Assembly: GCF_004369205.1 (NCBI RefSeq)
Contig: NZ_QFGA01000002.1
Span: 1-64,000 of the forward strand
From: Pelotomaculum schinkii
GTDB lineage: Bacteria > Bacillota > Desulfotomaculia > Desulfotomaculales > Pelotomaculaceae
DNA length: 64,000 bases
Direction of reading: 5' to 3'
Shown here: positions 53,041-62,453 of the stretch, piece by piece
How positions within the stretch are numbered: position 1 is the stretch's first letter
Layout: each line of letters begins with the position of its first letter
Notes under the pieces: generated by a model
The model's database searches: none
The model's input: the letters and a program-made list of their open reading frames with translations, nothing else
Told to the model about the DNA's origin: nothing
Made by a program: the position numbers and the translations under genes

Positions 53041-53537
53041 TATTCAGCAGGTTCACCCTTTTTTGGTTTAATCGATAGTATTATTAATAAAGCCTAAACC
53101 TTATTTTACTCCATATTCGAATAGAATGTAAAATAGCGTTTATAATTAAAAAATCTTTGAATAATACGTAATTAACTATAGCTGTCTAGTTTTTAAACCC
53201 TTGCTTTGATATAAAGCATGTGAATAGTCGCACAAAAGACCGGCGTCTATTGTCCGGCCCGGAAATACCATACTTTTTTGCCGCATCTTTAGCGGCAGGC
53301 CCCATGCAGGTTTCCTTTCCCTTTTATTTTAGTAGATTTTGGGTATTAAATGCTTATAGGTCCTTTTTTTGGTTAAACCCAACAATAATGACTTCCACCG
53401 CTGCATCTATGTTTGTAATATTGTACAAAAATATAAATTTTTCATGAGCAAGCAGGAAATTCAGCTCCAATACAGAATTATTTGTATAGTTATTATATTT
53501 AATTTATACGAACTTGACAATGAGAGAAGGTACTGTT
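53041..53537. other. intergenic region with two GC-rich hairpins
   Basis: Mostly AT-rich. Between about 53245 and 53310 lie two neighbouring hairpins (CCGGCGTCTATTGTCCGG and GCCGCATCTTTAGCGGC) surrounded by conserved-looking GC words (GCCCCATGCAGGTTTCC). On the minus strand this would be the leader of the deacetylase gene. I compared it mentally with the c-di-GMP and other riboswitch consensus patterns without a match. Confidence 0.35.
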
Positions 53538-53738
53538 ATGGTACACTGCCTAAGCAGCAGGGAAAAGCAGATCATACAGTTTATCCGCGAACTGGGGTGG
53601 GGCGACATGAAAATCAGAGTTGAAAATGGTCAGCCGGTACTGATCTACGAGGCTATCAAGACGATCAAACTTGATGAAGAGCCGGCCCAACCGCACAAGA
53701 ATTACCAGAAAAAGGTACAATCTAATCGCTTTAAATAA
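53538..53738 (+). CDS. DUF2292 (YezD-type) small protein
   Basis: 66 residues. The core MKIRVENGQPVLIYEAIKTIKL matches the DUF2292 pattern of one short helix and a beta-hairpin ending in the Lys-Ile-x-Leu strand. The ATG at 53538 has GAGAAGG 8 bases upstream; an in-frame ATG at 53514 lacks one. Often found near sulfur-metabolism genes, but the function is unknown. (The motif named here spans residues about 27-48: MKIRVENG, VLIYEA, KTIKL.). Confidence 0.7.
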   Translation: MVHCLSSREKQIIQFIRELGWGDMKIRVENGQPVLIYEAIKTIKLDEEPAQPHKNYQKKVQSNRFK

Positions 53739-53767
53739 ATGCCGGCCCTTAAAGGGCCGGCATTTAT
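53737..53767. terminator. bidirectional terminator
   Basis: Perfect hairpin AAATGCCGGCCC/GGGCCGGCATTT with T/A-rich flanks, serving both the DUF2292 gene and murI. Confidence 0.87.
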
Positions 53768-54565
53768 TTAAAGTCTAACCTGCTCCACTACCAGCTTGCG
53801 ATCCCCCCATAATAAGCGCACTACTCTTTGCACTTCCTCCTGCTCACCGCTCGTAAAGAAATGCTCCCGGCCGGACGCACTTATATCCGCAGCGAGATTA
53901 CAGCCTTGCAACAGTCTCGCAACTTGACGGGCAACTGCGGCTCCAGAATCAATAACAGAGACCCCGCTATGGCTCATCTTTTGCACAAGCGGCTTCAGAA
54001 AGGGGTAATGCGTACAGCCGAGCACAATGGTGTCAACCCCTCTGGCCAGCAGCGGGTCCAGATAGCGGGCAAGTAAAGTCCTGGTTTCAGGGCTTTCCAA
54101 CTTACCGGCCTCAACCAGTTCAACCAAACCCGGACAAGGCTGGGTATAAACCTCAACTGTCTCCCCAAACCGCTCTACTAACGAATGGAACCTTTCCCCT
54201 GCAAGCGTCACTCCGGTTGCCAAAACTCCAATTTTCCCATTTTTGGTTGCGGCTACAGCCGGCTTTACAGCCGGCTCGAGCCCAACGACGGGAACAGTGA
54301 TACGCTCCCTAACCGCATCCAAGGCAGTGATTGAAGCTGTATTACATGCCATTACAATCAACTTTACACCTTTGGAGATAAGAAAATCACAGATTGTAAA
54401 AACCCTGTCGCGTATGATCACGGGCGGTTTTCCACCGTAAGGACAGTAAATTGAGTCGGCGTAATAAATCATGTCTTCCCCGGGCAGGAGGCGCCGGACT
54501 TCCTTCATCACAGAAAGACCTCCTACGCCGGAATCAAAAAAGCCTATTGGACCTGTGCAGTTCAC
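53768..54565 (-). CDS. murI: glutamate racemase
   Basis: 265 residues. Supplies D-glutamate for peptidoglycan. Catalytic cysteines lie in VMACNTASITALD and VLGCTHYPFLKP; the N-terminal FFDSGVGGLSVMKE motif is typical. GTG start with GAGGTG upstream. Confidence 0.95.
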   Translation of the reverse strand: MNCTGPIGFFDSGVGGLSVMKEVRRLLPGEDMIYYADSIYCPYGGKPPVIIRDRVFTICDFLISKGVKLIVMACNTASITALDAVRERITVPVVGLEPAVKPAVAATKNGKIGVLATGVTLAGERFHSLVERFGETVEVYTQPCPGLVELVEAGKLESPETRTLLARYLDPLLARGVDTIVLGCTHYPFLKPLVQKMSHSGVSVIDSGAAVARQVARLLQGCNLAADISASGREHFFTSGEQEEVQRVVRLLWGDRKLVVEQVRL

Positions 54566-54751
54566 TCAAAACACCTCGTTCGGCTAGAGTCCTATCTTTA
54601 TAATAGCGGGATCTTAAGTATTGAACAAGTCAAACGATTTTACAGCAGCTTACAACCGTCAACACTTATTTTTTAAGCGTACTTGCAGGGAGGAATCCAA
54701 AGTAAAGCAGGAAAATACTTATTTTGCCCCGAAGAGAACCTCTAAAACAAA

Positions 54752-55138
54752 ATGAGCGTTGATAAAATGGAAAATGACCTATGGTATGCCGGCGAAGGTT
54801 TTTGGGTGGCCTATTGCGAAGACGCCGATACAATAGCAGAATTTAAAAAGATCAAGGAAATGCAGGAATCAGCCACCTACTTTCATTTCCGGGCAAGAGG
54901 AAAACGCGCCTCACAATTCAGGTTTCACCAGGGGGAGATACTTGAACGGGGACAGTGTCTTCTTTCCTATGTCTGCTCACGGCTTCATCTAAACTTTTAT
55001 GCGGCCCTAGAACTATACCGTAACAACGAAAGTACTCCTTACATGGAAAAATACCCTGACTCAACCTATCAGCTTGAGTTATTCCCCGAGAAATACCGGA
55101 GAAGCTCGAAAAAGAAGCCAGATCTCAACAAAAGTTGA
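54752..55138 (+). CDS. hypothetical protein, 128 residues
   Basis: No recognised domain. An acidic N-terminus (YCEDADTIAEFKKIKE), aromatic residues, and a basic lysine-rich tail (KYRRSSKKKPDLNKS). It ends 29 bases before the aldehyde oxidoreductase start, so the two are probably co-transcribed. The start could be at 54752 or the ATG at 54767; no strong ribosome binding site is seen. Confidence 0.55.
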   Translation: MSVDKMENDLWYAGEGFWVAYCEDADTIAEFKKIKEMQESATYFHFRARGKRASQFRFHQGEILERGQCLLSYVCSRLHLNFYAALELYRNNESTPYMEKYPDSTYQLELFPEKYRRSSKKKPDLNKS

Positions 55139-55167
55139 TCAACTGCTTGTTCCAGGGAGGCTATAGT

Positions 55168-56961
55168 ATGGATTTATATGGATGGTTTGGTAAAGCTCTC
55201 AGAGTTAATCTAAGTACAGGTGTTATTAAAGAAGAGGAAATAGAAAAAACCCTTATGATGGATTGGTTAGGTGGCCGCGGCTTGGGAACACGTATGATAT
55301 ACCGTGAGGTCCCGGCAGTCTGCAACCCCCTTGGGTCAGAAAACAAGCTTGTGTTTGCCGCCGGTCCCCTGACGGGCTCCAACTTTCCGGGTTCGGGCAG
55401 GTTCAGCGTATCTGCCAAGTCACCGCTGACCGGGACGATTTTTGATTCAAATGCCGGGGGAACCTGGGGTGTAAGATTAAAGAGATGCGGTTTTGATATG
55501 TTGATTATCGAAGGTGCGGCATCTACACCTGTTTTCCTGTCGATAAAAGACGGAGCAGCTTCCCTGGAAGATGCGGGCGAACTCTGGGGTAATGATGTTT
55601 TTGAAACCAACCACAAAATAATAAGCATACTAGGAAAAGATGTTAGTGTTGCCTGCATCGGCCCGGCCGGTGAAAACCAGGTTAAATTTGCGGCAATCAT
55701 GAATGACGCTCACCGGGCTCTGGGCCGTGGCGGGCTGGGCGCTGTCATGGGAGCAAAAAAAATCAAGGCTGTCGTTGTCAGCGGTAATAAGAAGGTCAGG
55801 GTTGCCCACCCTGAGAAAATGGACCTCATGGTTTACGAGTCCGACAAATGGATTCAAGCAAGCCCCATAACCTCTAAGGGCTTGCCTGAATTCGGCACCC
55901 CTGTCCTGGTAAATCTTTTTAACGAACTGGGAGTGTTCCCCTCATATAATTTTCAAGGTTCACAATTTGCCAATGCCGGCAAAATATCAGGTGAAGCTAT
56001 TGCTGAAACTATTTACGCCGGCCGCAAGGGCTGTTACCGCTGCCCGGTCCAATGTACCCGGATGGTCAAAATTGGTGCTTCAACTATACCCGGTCCGGAG
56101 TATGAGTCCTTGTGGGCCTTGGGTCCGGAATGCGGCATTGACGACCTAACGGTCATAGCCGAGGCCAATAATCTCTGCAACCAGCTTGGACTTGACACAA
56201 TTTCCACCGGGGTAACCATAGGCTGCGCTATGGAGCTTGAAGAGAGAGGCTTGCTCAAAACAGGGCTAAAGTTCAATGATGCGGTTGGGCTCCTCCGGGC
56301 TATCAAACAAATTGCCAGCCGGGAGGGAGTCGGCGATCTGCTGGCGGAGGGTTCACGCCGTATGGCTGATAGTAGCGGCTTCTCCCAGTATAGTATGCAG
56401 GTAAAGGGACTGGAGCTGCCTGCTTACGACCCCCGGGGCATGCAGGGTATGGGCCTGGGGTTTGCTACCTCCAACAGGGGTGGCTGCCACCTGAGCGCCT
56501 ATATGGTTGGACCTGAGGCGCTCGGGGTTCCAAAGATGGTGGATCGTTTCAGCACAGGCGGTAAGGCCGGTCTTACCATCACCCAGCAGAACATCAACGC
56601 TGCCGTTGACAGCCTGATCATCTGCCGTTTTATTAACCTGGCCGTATCGGAGGAGTATTTTGCCAGAGCATTGTCCGCGGCAACCGGTGTCGATTATAGG
56701 CCCCAGGACCTGCACCGCATCGGGGAGCGGATTTGGACCCTGGAAAGACTATATAACTTACAAGCGGGACTGGATTCCTCCTTTGACACCCTCCCTCCGA
56801 GACTGTTGGAAGAACCTATTGCAGAAGGTCCGTCCCTCGGTAAAACAGTCGAATTAAAACCTATGCTTGCTGAATACTACAGATTTAGAGGCTGGGATGC
56901 GGCAGGCATTCCCACTTCTAAAAAATTACAGGAGCTGGAATTGGAGGAATACTCGTGTTGA
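55168..56961 (+). CDS. aor: tungsten-type aldehyde:ferredoxin oxidoreductase
   Basis: 597 residues. Oxidises aldehydes to acids (or the reverse) with a W-bis-pterin and a [4Fe-4S] cluster, in the cytoplasm. N-terminal GWFGKALRVNLSTG, cofactor loops GGRGLGTRMIY and AGPLTGSNFPGSGRFSVSAK, and cluster ligands CYRCPVQC with a later Cys in NNLCNQLGLDT are in the family's order. The ATG at 55168 has GGGAGG 7-8 bases upstream. Overlaps the aldolase start by 7 bases. Relies on tungsten uptake, linking it to tupBC. Confidence 0.93.
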   Translation: MDLYGWFGKALRVNLSTGVIKEEEIEKTLMMDWLGGRGLGTRMIYREVPAVCNPLGSENKLVFAAGPLTGSNFPGSGRFSVSAKSPLTGTIFDSNAGGTWGVRLKRCGFDMLIIEGAASTPVFLSIKDGAASLEDAGELWGNDVFETNHKIISILGKDVSVACIGPAGENQVKFAAIMNDAHRALGRGGLGAVMGAKKIKAVVVSGNKKVRVAHPEKMDLMVYESDKWIQASPITSKGLPEFGTPVLVNLFNELGVFPSYNFQGSQFANAGKISGEAIAETIYAGRKGCYRCPVQCTRMVKIGASTIPGPEYESLWALGPECGIDDLTVIAEANNLCNQLGLDTISTGVTIGCAMELEERGLLKTGLKFNDAVGLLRAIKQIASREGVGDLLAEGSRRMADSSGFSQYSMQVKGLELPAYDPRGMQGMGLGFATSNRGGCHLSAYMVGPEALGVPKMVDRFSTGGKAGLTITQQNINAAVDSLIICRFINLAVSEEYFARALSAATGVDYRPQDLHRIGERIWTLERLYNLQAGLDSSFDTLPPRLLEEPIAEGPSLGKTVELKPMLAEYYRFRGWDAAGIPTSKKLQELELEEYSC

Positions 56962-57545
56962 AAGATTTTCAGAAGATTGGCAGAGACCTTTTTCTTAGCG
57001 GCCTTAACAGCTCGCACAGCGGCAATCTAAGTGTGCGTTACGGGGATAGAATTGTCATCACGCGACGGGGTTCGATGTTGGGACATTTGGAAGAGCGTGA
57101 CCTGATCGAAACGGGGCTTGCCAAGAACGACTCCAAGATCATCCTGGCTTCAACTGAAATCGGTGTCCACCGGGCCATTTACAAAGGGACCTCCGCTCTT
57201 GCCGTAGTACATGCCCACCCGGTCCACGCAATTGCCCTTTCCCTGCTTGAAGATCAAATCATACCCGTTGATTCCGAAGGGGCTTACCTGTTGCACAAAA
57301 TCCCCGTGATTGGGGCGGAGCATACGATTGGATCTAAAGAATTGGAAAATATTCTACCCGGTCTTTTAAGTGAATATAAAATTGTGATGGTCCGCGGACA
57401 TGGAAGTTTCGCGGTAGGCCAAATGATTGAGGAAGCCTACCAGTGGACTTCCTGCCTGGAACAGGTCTGCCGGATTATTTGCCTGACCCGGAGCCTCCAT
57501 GGAGAGATGAAAGAAAAACGATTCGAAAAGTTTACAAGCTGGTAA
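56955..57545 (+). CDS. class II aldolase (FucA/AraD family)
   Basis: 196 residues. Zinc-dependent aldolase/epimerase fold: NSSHSGNLSVRYGDRIVIT, metal ligands in VVHAHPVHAI and a third His in RGHGSFAVG. GTG start lies inside the aor 3' end with GGAGGA upstream, so translation is coupled. It could cleave a sugar phosphate to an aldehyde that the oxidoreductase then uses (inference). Substrate unknown. Confidence 0.87.
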   Translation: MLKDFQKIGRDLFLSGLNSSHSGNLSVRYGDRIVITRRGSMLGHLEERDLIETGLAKNDSKIILASTEIGVHRAIYKGTSALAVVHAHPVHAIALSLLEDQIIPVDSEGAYLLHKIPVIGAEHTIGSKELENILPGLLSEYKIVMVRGHGSFAVGQMIEEAYQWTSCLEQVCRIICLTRSLHGEMKEKRFEKFTSW

Positions 57546-57606
57546 AAAGGAACCTTATATCATGGATCTGCCGGCAAAATGATAATTAGGAGAGATTTTT
57601 TCTAAA

Positions 57607-58143
57607 ATGAGTATTTTGGACTATCTCATTCACGGAAATTTGGCTATTCGCCAGGAAATCATCAATAAATTTTTGAAAAACCTAATTCAAGAAAACCGGT
57701 TGGTCCAAGATATTGAATTAAAAATAAGCCGGGGCCTGATTAACCTTGAGGCTACCTTATGTTCATCAGAGGCTTCAACTTATAAAGTCAACCTGGTGAT
57801 GTCTCTAAGCAACTTCGCCTTCAACCGTAACAGCCGGTTTGTAGAACTGCCTCTCCAGGGTCCGGTTCTGATTTCCTATCAAGGATTGAATATCAAAGCC
57901 AGGTTGGAAGTGGTTATGGACCCTGATCCGGTAGCCCGCGCCGAAACCCCGGAGAACCTGCTCAGGCTGATGGAGTACCTTATGATTGAGGAAGATAAAA
58001 TAACCATTGACTTTAACCAAATTCCAGGTTTTAATCAGCTGTTGCAAAAAAAGCTGGGCTTTTTGCTGAATAACCTGGAAATATCCAGGCTCGAACTGGG
58101 TGAAGGAATGCTTATTGTGCAACCTTCAATTAAGTTCTTCTGA
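57607..58143 (+). CDS. hypothetical protein, 178 residues
   Basis: No recognised family. It alternates beta-strand-like and amphipathic helical parts (VNLVMSLSNFAFNRNSRFVE, then ENLLRLMEYLMIEEDKITI); the pattern of a strand-rich body that ends in FLLNNLEISRLELG resembles lipid-binding-like domains but I cannot place it. Same strand as the aor-aldolase pair and 61 bases downstream of it; GGAGA stands 14 bases before the ATG. Confidence 0.65.
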   Translation: MSILDYLIHGNLAIRQEIINKFLKNLIQENRLVQDIELKISRGLINLEATLCSSEASTYKVNLVMSLSNFAFNRNSRFVELPLQGPVLISYQGLNIKARLEVVMDPDPVARAETPENLLRLMEYLMIEEDKITIDFNQIPGFNQLLQKKLGFLLNNLEISRLELGEGMLIVQPSIKFF

Positions 58144-58232
58144 GTTTACCTGTAAATTAAACGTGGAAACACATATTAACAGACATATTAAAATCACTTT
58201 CCCCGCAGAATACTATCAAACTCTCAAGTGTA

Positions 58233-58796
58233 TTATGCTTTTTTGCTGTTTATCTCACTACCGTCAAGTTTCTCCGCCACTTTTTCCATCTTCAAATGTT
58301 TTTCCAAAAGCTCTAGTATGACGAAGCCGTGCTGAAGTAAGGTTTCCTTATCTACGCTTTCCTCCAGGGACGTTACTTGAGAAATTTTATCAAAATTTTT
58401 AGGGACCTCCAACTTATCGATGTTGCCGGACCTGGCCATTTCCACAGCAATTCTGCGGCCCCTGCCGGCTTTATCTTCCTGGTAATCAACATCAAGAAGC
58501 GCTTTGTTAAACCCGTCAAAAGCCTCGTAAAGCTGATTATGCTCCTCGTATAGACTGGCAATAAGCTCACTGAGATCTTTACCGGCGCCCTCGGAAAGCC
58601 CGGGGTAAACAGTCTCCTCTTCCGCCTTGAAATGGGGAATCACCACATTGCGAACCAGTTCTACGAACTCCCTGAGTTCCCAGATCACATTGACGCCTGC
58701 TTCACCATACTCAATGTCCTTGAGGTTTCCTTCCAGCTTGCTGATAATTCTCATCAAAGCCGCATGGTCGTCGTGAAATCTTTTCAGCCAGTCCAA
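58233..58796 (-). CDS. hemerythrin-like protein
   Basis: 187 residues forming a four-helix HHE bundle. Iron ligands are likely in FHDDHAALM, VIPHFKAEEETVYP, EEHNQLYEAF and HGFVILELLEKHLKMEK. Such proteins bind O2 or handle iron/NO stress in anaerobes. A TTG at 58796 with GGAGG 8 bases upstream is preferred to a TTG at 58811, which lies in front of that site. Confidence 0.85.
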   Translation of the reverse strand: MDWLKRFHDDHAALMRIISKLEGNLKDIEYGEAGVNVIWELREFVELVRNVVIPHFKAEEETVYPGLSEGAGKDLSELIASLYEEHNQLYEAFDGFNKALLDVDYQEDKAGRGRRIAVEMARSGNIDKLEVPKNFDKISQVTSLEESVDKETLLQHGFVILELLEKHLKMEKVAEKLDGSEINSKKA

Positions 58797-58831
58797 TTGC
58801 CAGACCTCCAAACCTTAAAAATACTCTTATA

Positions 58832-60745
58832 TTACTCCCCGGCTGCCTTTAAGAGTTCATGCTTTAGCCTCAGGTAACTGCCGGTAAAATGAGCCGCGTT
58901 TTGCGCTTCACGGTGGTCGAAGCCGTAGGCCCGCCTGCTTACCGCCAGAACCGGCGGCGCCTGAATGCGTTTGGCCACACCCATGCCGGTATACAGCTTC
59001 CACCAGCGCTCCAGGTCATCAATAAATTCCGCGGGACCCGGAAACAGTTCTTTTACCAGGCCCGGACGGCAGCCTACCTTTTCTTCAAGGCATCCTTGCG
59101 CGTACCAGGTCAATATATCCTCTGGGGCGGCCCTTTTCCAGTGTTCCATGAAAGCCCTGAACAGGTAATCGTGATAAGGATAGACAATCGGGTCGCCCTT
59201 GCCCTGATCAACATCCTGCTCGCGTGACAGTTCAGCGCTTGGTACCAGGTCAATGATCTCCTGGGGTATCACGTTTTTCTGGTAGACTTGCTCGTTAAGA
59301 TAGCGGGCCAGATCATAGACCTGGTGCTTCCAGAGATCGCCCAGCGCCGCCATAAACCCGGCCAGATCCCCGTACAAGGTAGAGTACCCGACGGTCATTT
59401 CACTTTTATTCGCGTTGCAGGTGAAGCCCCCCTCTACCGCCGCAGCCAGGGCGGCCAGGATCCTGGCCGAGCGGTCGCGGGCCTGGATATTCTCCAGGAC
59501 AAAGGCGGACACAGATACCTTGAACTCACTGGCGTCAGTCAGGTCGGCCACAGGGGTCTGAGTCAATTGGTTATAGGTGTAGTCAACAACCTCCTGAATC
59601 GGCATAACCGTATACATGCATCCCAGGTTCTGGGCCAACCTGGCTGCCAGCCCCCGCGTGGTCCGGGAGTTAAAGACGCTGGGCATGTTGACCAGATATA
59701 CATTCTTGGGCCCCAGCACCCTGGTGTAAAGGCAGGCGCTTACAGCCGAGTCAATACCCCCCGAAAGACCAACCACCACTTTCCTGATGTTTATCGCGGC
59801 TAGGAACTTACTGATACCATAATGAAGAGCCTGATAAATAGCCCCGGTATCCCAATCCGTGGGTACCTCGACCGGAACTAAGTTCTCGCCCCCGCTTTCC
59901 AGGTCTATTTCAATAATCTTCAGCTCCTGTGAAAAAGGACGGCAGAAGTCCACTATCTCTCCGCGTCTGTTATAAACCGTACTGTGACCATCAAAGGTGT
60001 ATATCGTCTTGCCGTTATTTTGGATGCCGACATTATTTACGTAGATTAAAGGCGCCCCGGTCTCATTAACCTGCTTGGAAAACACACGGTTGCGCTTGTC
60101 ATTCTTACCGAATGTGAAGGGCGAACTTGAGATATTAACAAACAGGTCCACCGGTCCATTGCGATGAATGGACGCCATCGGCTTTACAGCATAATCGTCG
60201 CTCCAGCCGTCTTCACAGAGGATACAGCCCACTCTGACCGGTTTACCTTCGATAGTAATATTTACAGGCTGCAAAAGCTCTCCGATAGTTTTGTCTACTT
60301 CCATGGACAGCTTGCGCAGGCTGTAAAAGTGGCGGGTATCGTCAAATTCACGGTAGTTGGGTTGGAGTGTTTTTATCCTGAACGGGTAGGGAAAGTTTTC
60401 ACCGCCACAAAGCCGCCCACCTTGAGCGGCAAAAAAAGCATTATACTTGCGCACTCGCCCGTCGTCCCCTATTTTCCCCCAGTCAACACCTACATTGCCG
60501 AACAACACACATATTCCATCAGTTGAAGCTTCCACTATCCTGCGGCCATACTCCTCGCAATCCCTCAGATAAGCTTCATATTCCCAGGTGTCACCCAATA
60601 AATAACCAGGGATGGCCATCTCCGGGAATATGACCATTTGGGCTTGCGCCCGGCGAGCTTCCCCGATCATGTCCAGCATCGTGGCGCTATTTAAATCCGG
60701 CCTGCCCGGTATAACTTCCATCTGGCCTATTGCAATTCTAATCAA
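58832..60745 (-). CDS. nadE: glutamine-dependent NAD+ synthetase
   Basis: 637 residues. N-terminal nitrilase-type glutaminase (Glu in VIFPEMAIPGYLLG, Cys in GCILCEDGWSD) releases ammonia, and the C-terminal ATP-pyrophosphatase domain (VVVGLSGGIDSAVSACLYT) amidates deamido-NAD. TTG at 60745 with GAGG 8 bases upstream is chosen over a GTG at 60754 that overlaps the site. Single gene. Confidence 0.94.
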   Translation of the reverse strand: MIRIAIGQMEVIPGRPDLNSATMLDMIGEARRAQAQMVIFPEMAIPGYLLGDTWEYEAYLRDCEEYGRRIVEASTDGICVLFGNVGVDWGKIGDDGRVRKYNAFFAAQGGRLCGGENFPYPFRIKTLQPNYREFDDTRHFYSLRKLSMEVDKTIGELLQPVNITIEGKPVRVGCILCEDGWSDDYAVKPMASIHRNGPVDLFVNISSSPFTFGKNDKRNRVFSKQVNETGAPLIYVNNVGIQNNGKTIYTFDGHSTVYNRRGEIVDFCRPFSQELKIIEIDLESGGENLVPVEVPTDWDTGAIYQALHYGISKFLAAINIRKVVVGLSGGIDSAVSACLYTRVLGPKNVYLVNMPSVFNSRTTRGLAARLAQNLGCMYTVMPIQEVVDYTYNQLTQTPVADLTDASEFKVSVSAFVLENIQARDRSARILAALAAAVEGGFTCNANKSEMTVGYSTLYGDLAGFMAALGDLWKHQVYDLARYLNEQVYQKNVIPQEIIDLVPSAELSREQDVDQGKGDPIVYPYHDYLFRAFMEHWKRAAPEDILTWYAQGCLEEKVGCRPGLVKELFPGPAEFIDDLERWWKLYTGMGVAKRIQAPPVLAVSRRAYGFDHREAQNAAHFTGSYLRLKHELLKAAGE

Positions 60746-60845
60746 TGTTGACACCTCGTTGCCTGGTCAAGAATTTCCAGTTAGTTGCTGTTATTATTGC
60801 CATAGTAGCATGTTCCTTTTTATTTGGAAACAAGTAAAAGCTATA

Positions 60846-61286
60846 TTATAACTTTTTATCTTTTGAAAGCACAGCTTCCACAATCTCTTTATGGTAAGGA
60901 CCGATAAAGGTGGTATTCTGGATCCCGGACAGGCCAGCCCACTTAAATTCGGTATGTTCATGGCTGAGGTTGATCACCGGTTTGGAACCATCACCCATAC
61001 TATACAGGTAAAAGACACCAAAACGTTCGAAACTGTGGGGAAACTTCACTACGTAGGTTTTTAACAGCTCCAGCCCGCCTGTAAGCCGCAAACCGGTTTC
61101 TTCCCTTACCTCCCGCAGCAGGTCATCCACCGGATCACCAGATATATAGTGTCCGCCGGGAAGACCCCATAAACCTGCCACGCTATTGCCCTGATAGCCT
61201 GAATAACGAAGCAGCAGGACTTCTCCTTGGCAGACCATAACCACGTGTTGCATTACAGCCAGCAGCTTGTGTTTAAATCCTTGCAT
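60846..61286 (-). CDS. Nudix hydrolase
   Basis: 146 residues. The Nudix box reads GGHYISGDPVDDLLREVREE, then TG; compared with GX5EX7REUXEEXGU the first Glu is an Asp and the following spacer is one residue short. The catalytic REVREETG helix is intact. Hydrolyses a nucleoside diphosphate derivative; substrate unknown. ATG with GGAGAG upstream. Confidence 0.85.
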   Translation of the reverse strand: MQGFKHKLLAVMQHVVMVCQGEVLLLRYSGYQGNSVAGLWGLPGGHYISGDPVDDLLREVREETGLRLTGGLELLKTYVVKFPHSFERFGVFYLYSMGDGSKPVINLSHEHTEFKWAGLSGIQNTTFIGPYHKEIVEAVLSKDKKL

Positions 61287-61378
61287 ATTTCTCTCCTTAA
61301 ATATTTACATATCTATACCATCATATCCCATTCCTGCTATAAAATTATAATAAATCTGAAAAATACGGAGGACTTGCT

Positions 61379-62122
61379 GTGAAAGTTGTATATCATGATA
61401 TATTTCGTTTGGTTTATGACTATGACCCCGCTGCCGCCAAGGGCAGAATTGACTGCATCATTGATGAATTACACGGCGCTTACGAATTTATCGAGCCTGA
61501 TCCGGCACAAGAGGCAGATCTGCTGCTGGTCCACCAGCCAGGCCATATTGAATATGTAAAGGGCAATGGCACGCTTTACCAGGTTGCCCTTTTTGCCGCA
61601 GGTGGAGCGATTAAAGCGGCTGAACTGGCATACCGGGGCGAACCGGCCTTCGCGCTGGTCAGGCCGCCTGGTCACCACGCCGGCAGAAATTCGTGCTGGG
61701 GTTTTTGCTGGTTTAACAATATAGCCATAGCCATTGAGAAACTGCGCCGCAGGGGAGCCGTCAACAAGGTCTTGATTGTTGATATAGATCTCCATTTTGG
61801 GGACGGAACAGACAATATTTATGAGGATGCCCCTGAGGTTAGCTATTATCATCTGTACGGTATAGACGGGCTCAGGCAGTGTCTCAGCGTCTACACCGAC
61901 TGCGACCTGGTCGCTGTTTCGGCAGGTTTTGACATGCATATGAAGGACTGGGGCTTTATCCTCAGGACGGAGGACTACAAGACTATCGGCAAGCTAATAG
62001 CCGGCCACGCCCGCAGGTTTTGCGGCGGCAAATTTTTTGCCGTCCTGGAGGGGGGCTACAACCACCAGGTGCTTGGGAAAAGCGTCAAAGCCCTGCTGGA
62101 GGGGTTTGACGCCGGACGGTAA
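61379..62122 (+). CDS. histone deacetylase family protein (acetoin-utilisation/AcuC-like), short
   Basis: 247 residues, shorter than the usual 300 to 375. The zinc and catalytic residues are all visible: PPGHHAGRN (His-His), VDIDLHFGDGT (Asp, His), SAGFDMH (Asp) and EGGYN. GTG with GGAGG 8 bases upstream. Deletes part of the loop-rich region found in larger members. Probably a lysine or polyamine deacetylase. Confidence 0.87.
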   Translation: MKVVYHDIFRLVYDYDPAAAKGRIDCIIDELHGAYEFIEPDPAQEADLLLVHQPGHIEYVKGNGTLYQVALFAAGGAIKAAELAYRGEPAFALVRPPGHHAGRNSCWGFCWFNNIAIAIEKLRRRGAVNKVLIVDIDLHFGDGTDNIYEDAPEVSYYHLYGIDGLRQCLSVYTDCDLVAVSAGFDMHMKDWGFILRTEDYKTIGKLIAGHARRFCGGKFFAVLEGGYNHQVLGKSVKALLEGFDAGR

Positions 62123-62453
62123 ACCATCCTCGGCCAACCTCTTAAGCTTAAAAAAAAGCGATAGCTTTCAGTTATTCAAGACATAAACTGCAGATCCCTG
62201 CCTTGACATCCGCCTGCTCAATTTTTCTTCACCATCTCCAGCAAGTCGCTGCCGCCGGAAGAGGATGAAACTTATAAATGCACGCATTGCACAACAATTT
62301 AATGGTTTCTGCTGATTCTTAAAATTATTGAAAGCGATTAATTGAGCGGGAGGAATTCAAAAGCTATTTAAGAGCATTTAAAAGCATGCTAGTTGACAAC
62401 ATAATATCCTTGATCTAACATAGCACCATAACATCCTCAAAAAGGAGATTATT
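62123..62453 (+). promoter_or_regulatory. intergenic region with lepB promoter
   Basis: TTGACA at 62393-62398 and TAACAT at 62416-62421 with a 17-base spacer give a good vegetative promoter for lepB. Around 62237-62300 a short frame reads SKSLPPEEDETYKCTHC before a stop, possibly the tail of a lost zinc-ribbon gene. Otherwise nothing. Confidence 0.55.

Noticed and set aside
53240-53315. c-di-GMP riboswitch
   Set aside because: Hairpins are present but the conserved GCAAACC and GCAAAGCC words of that class are not.
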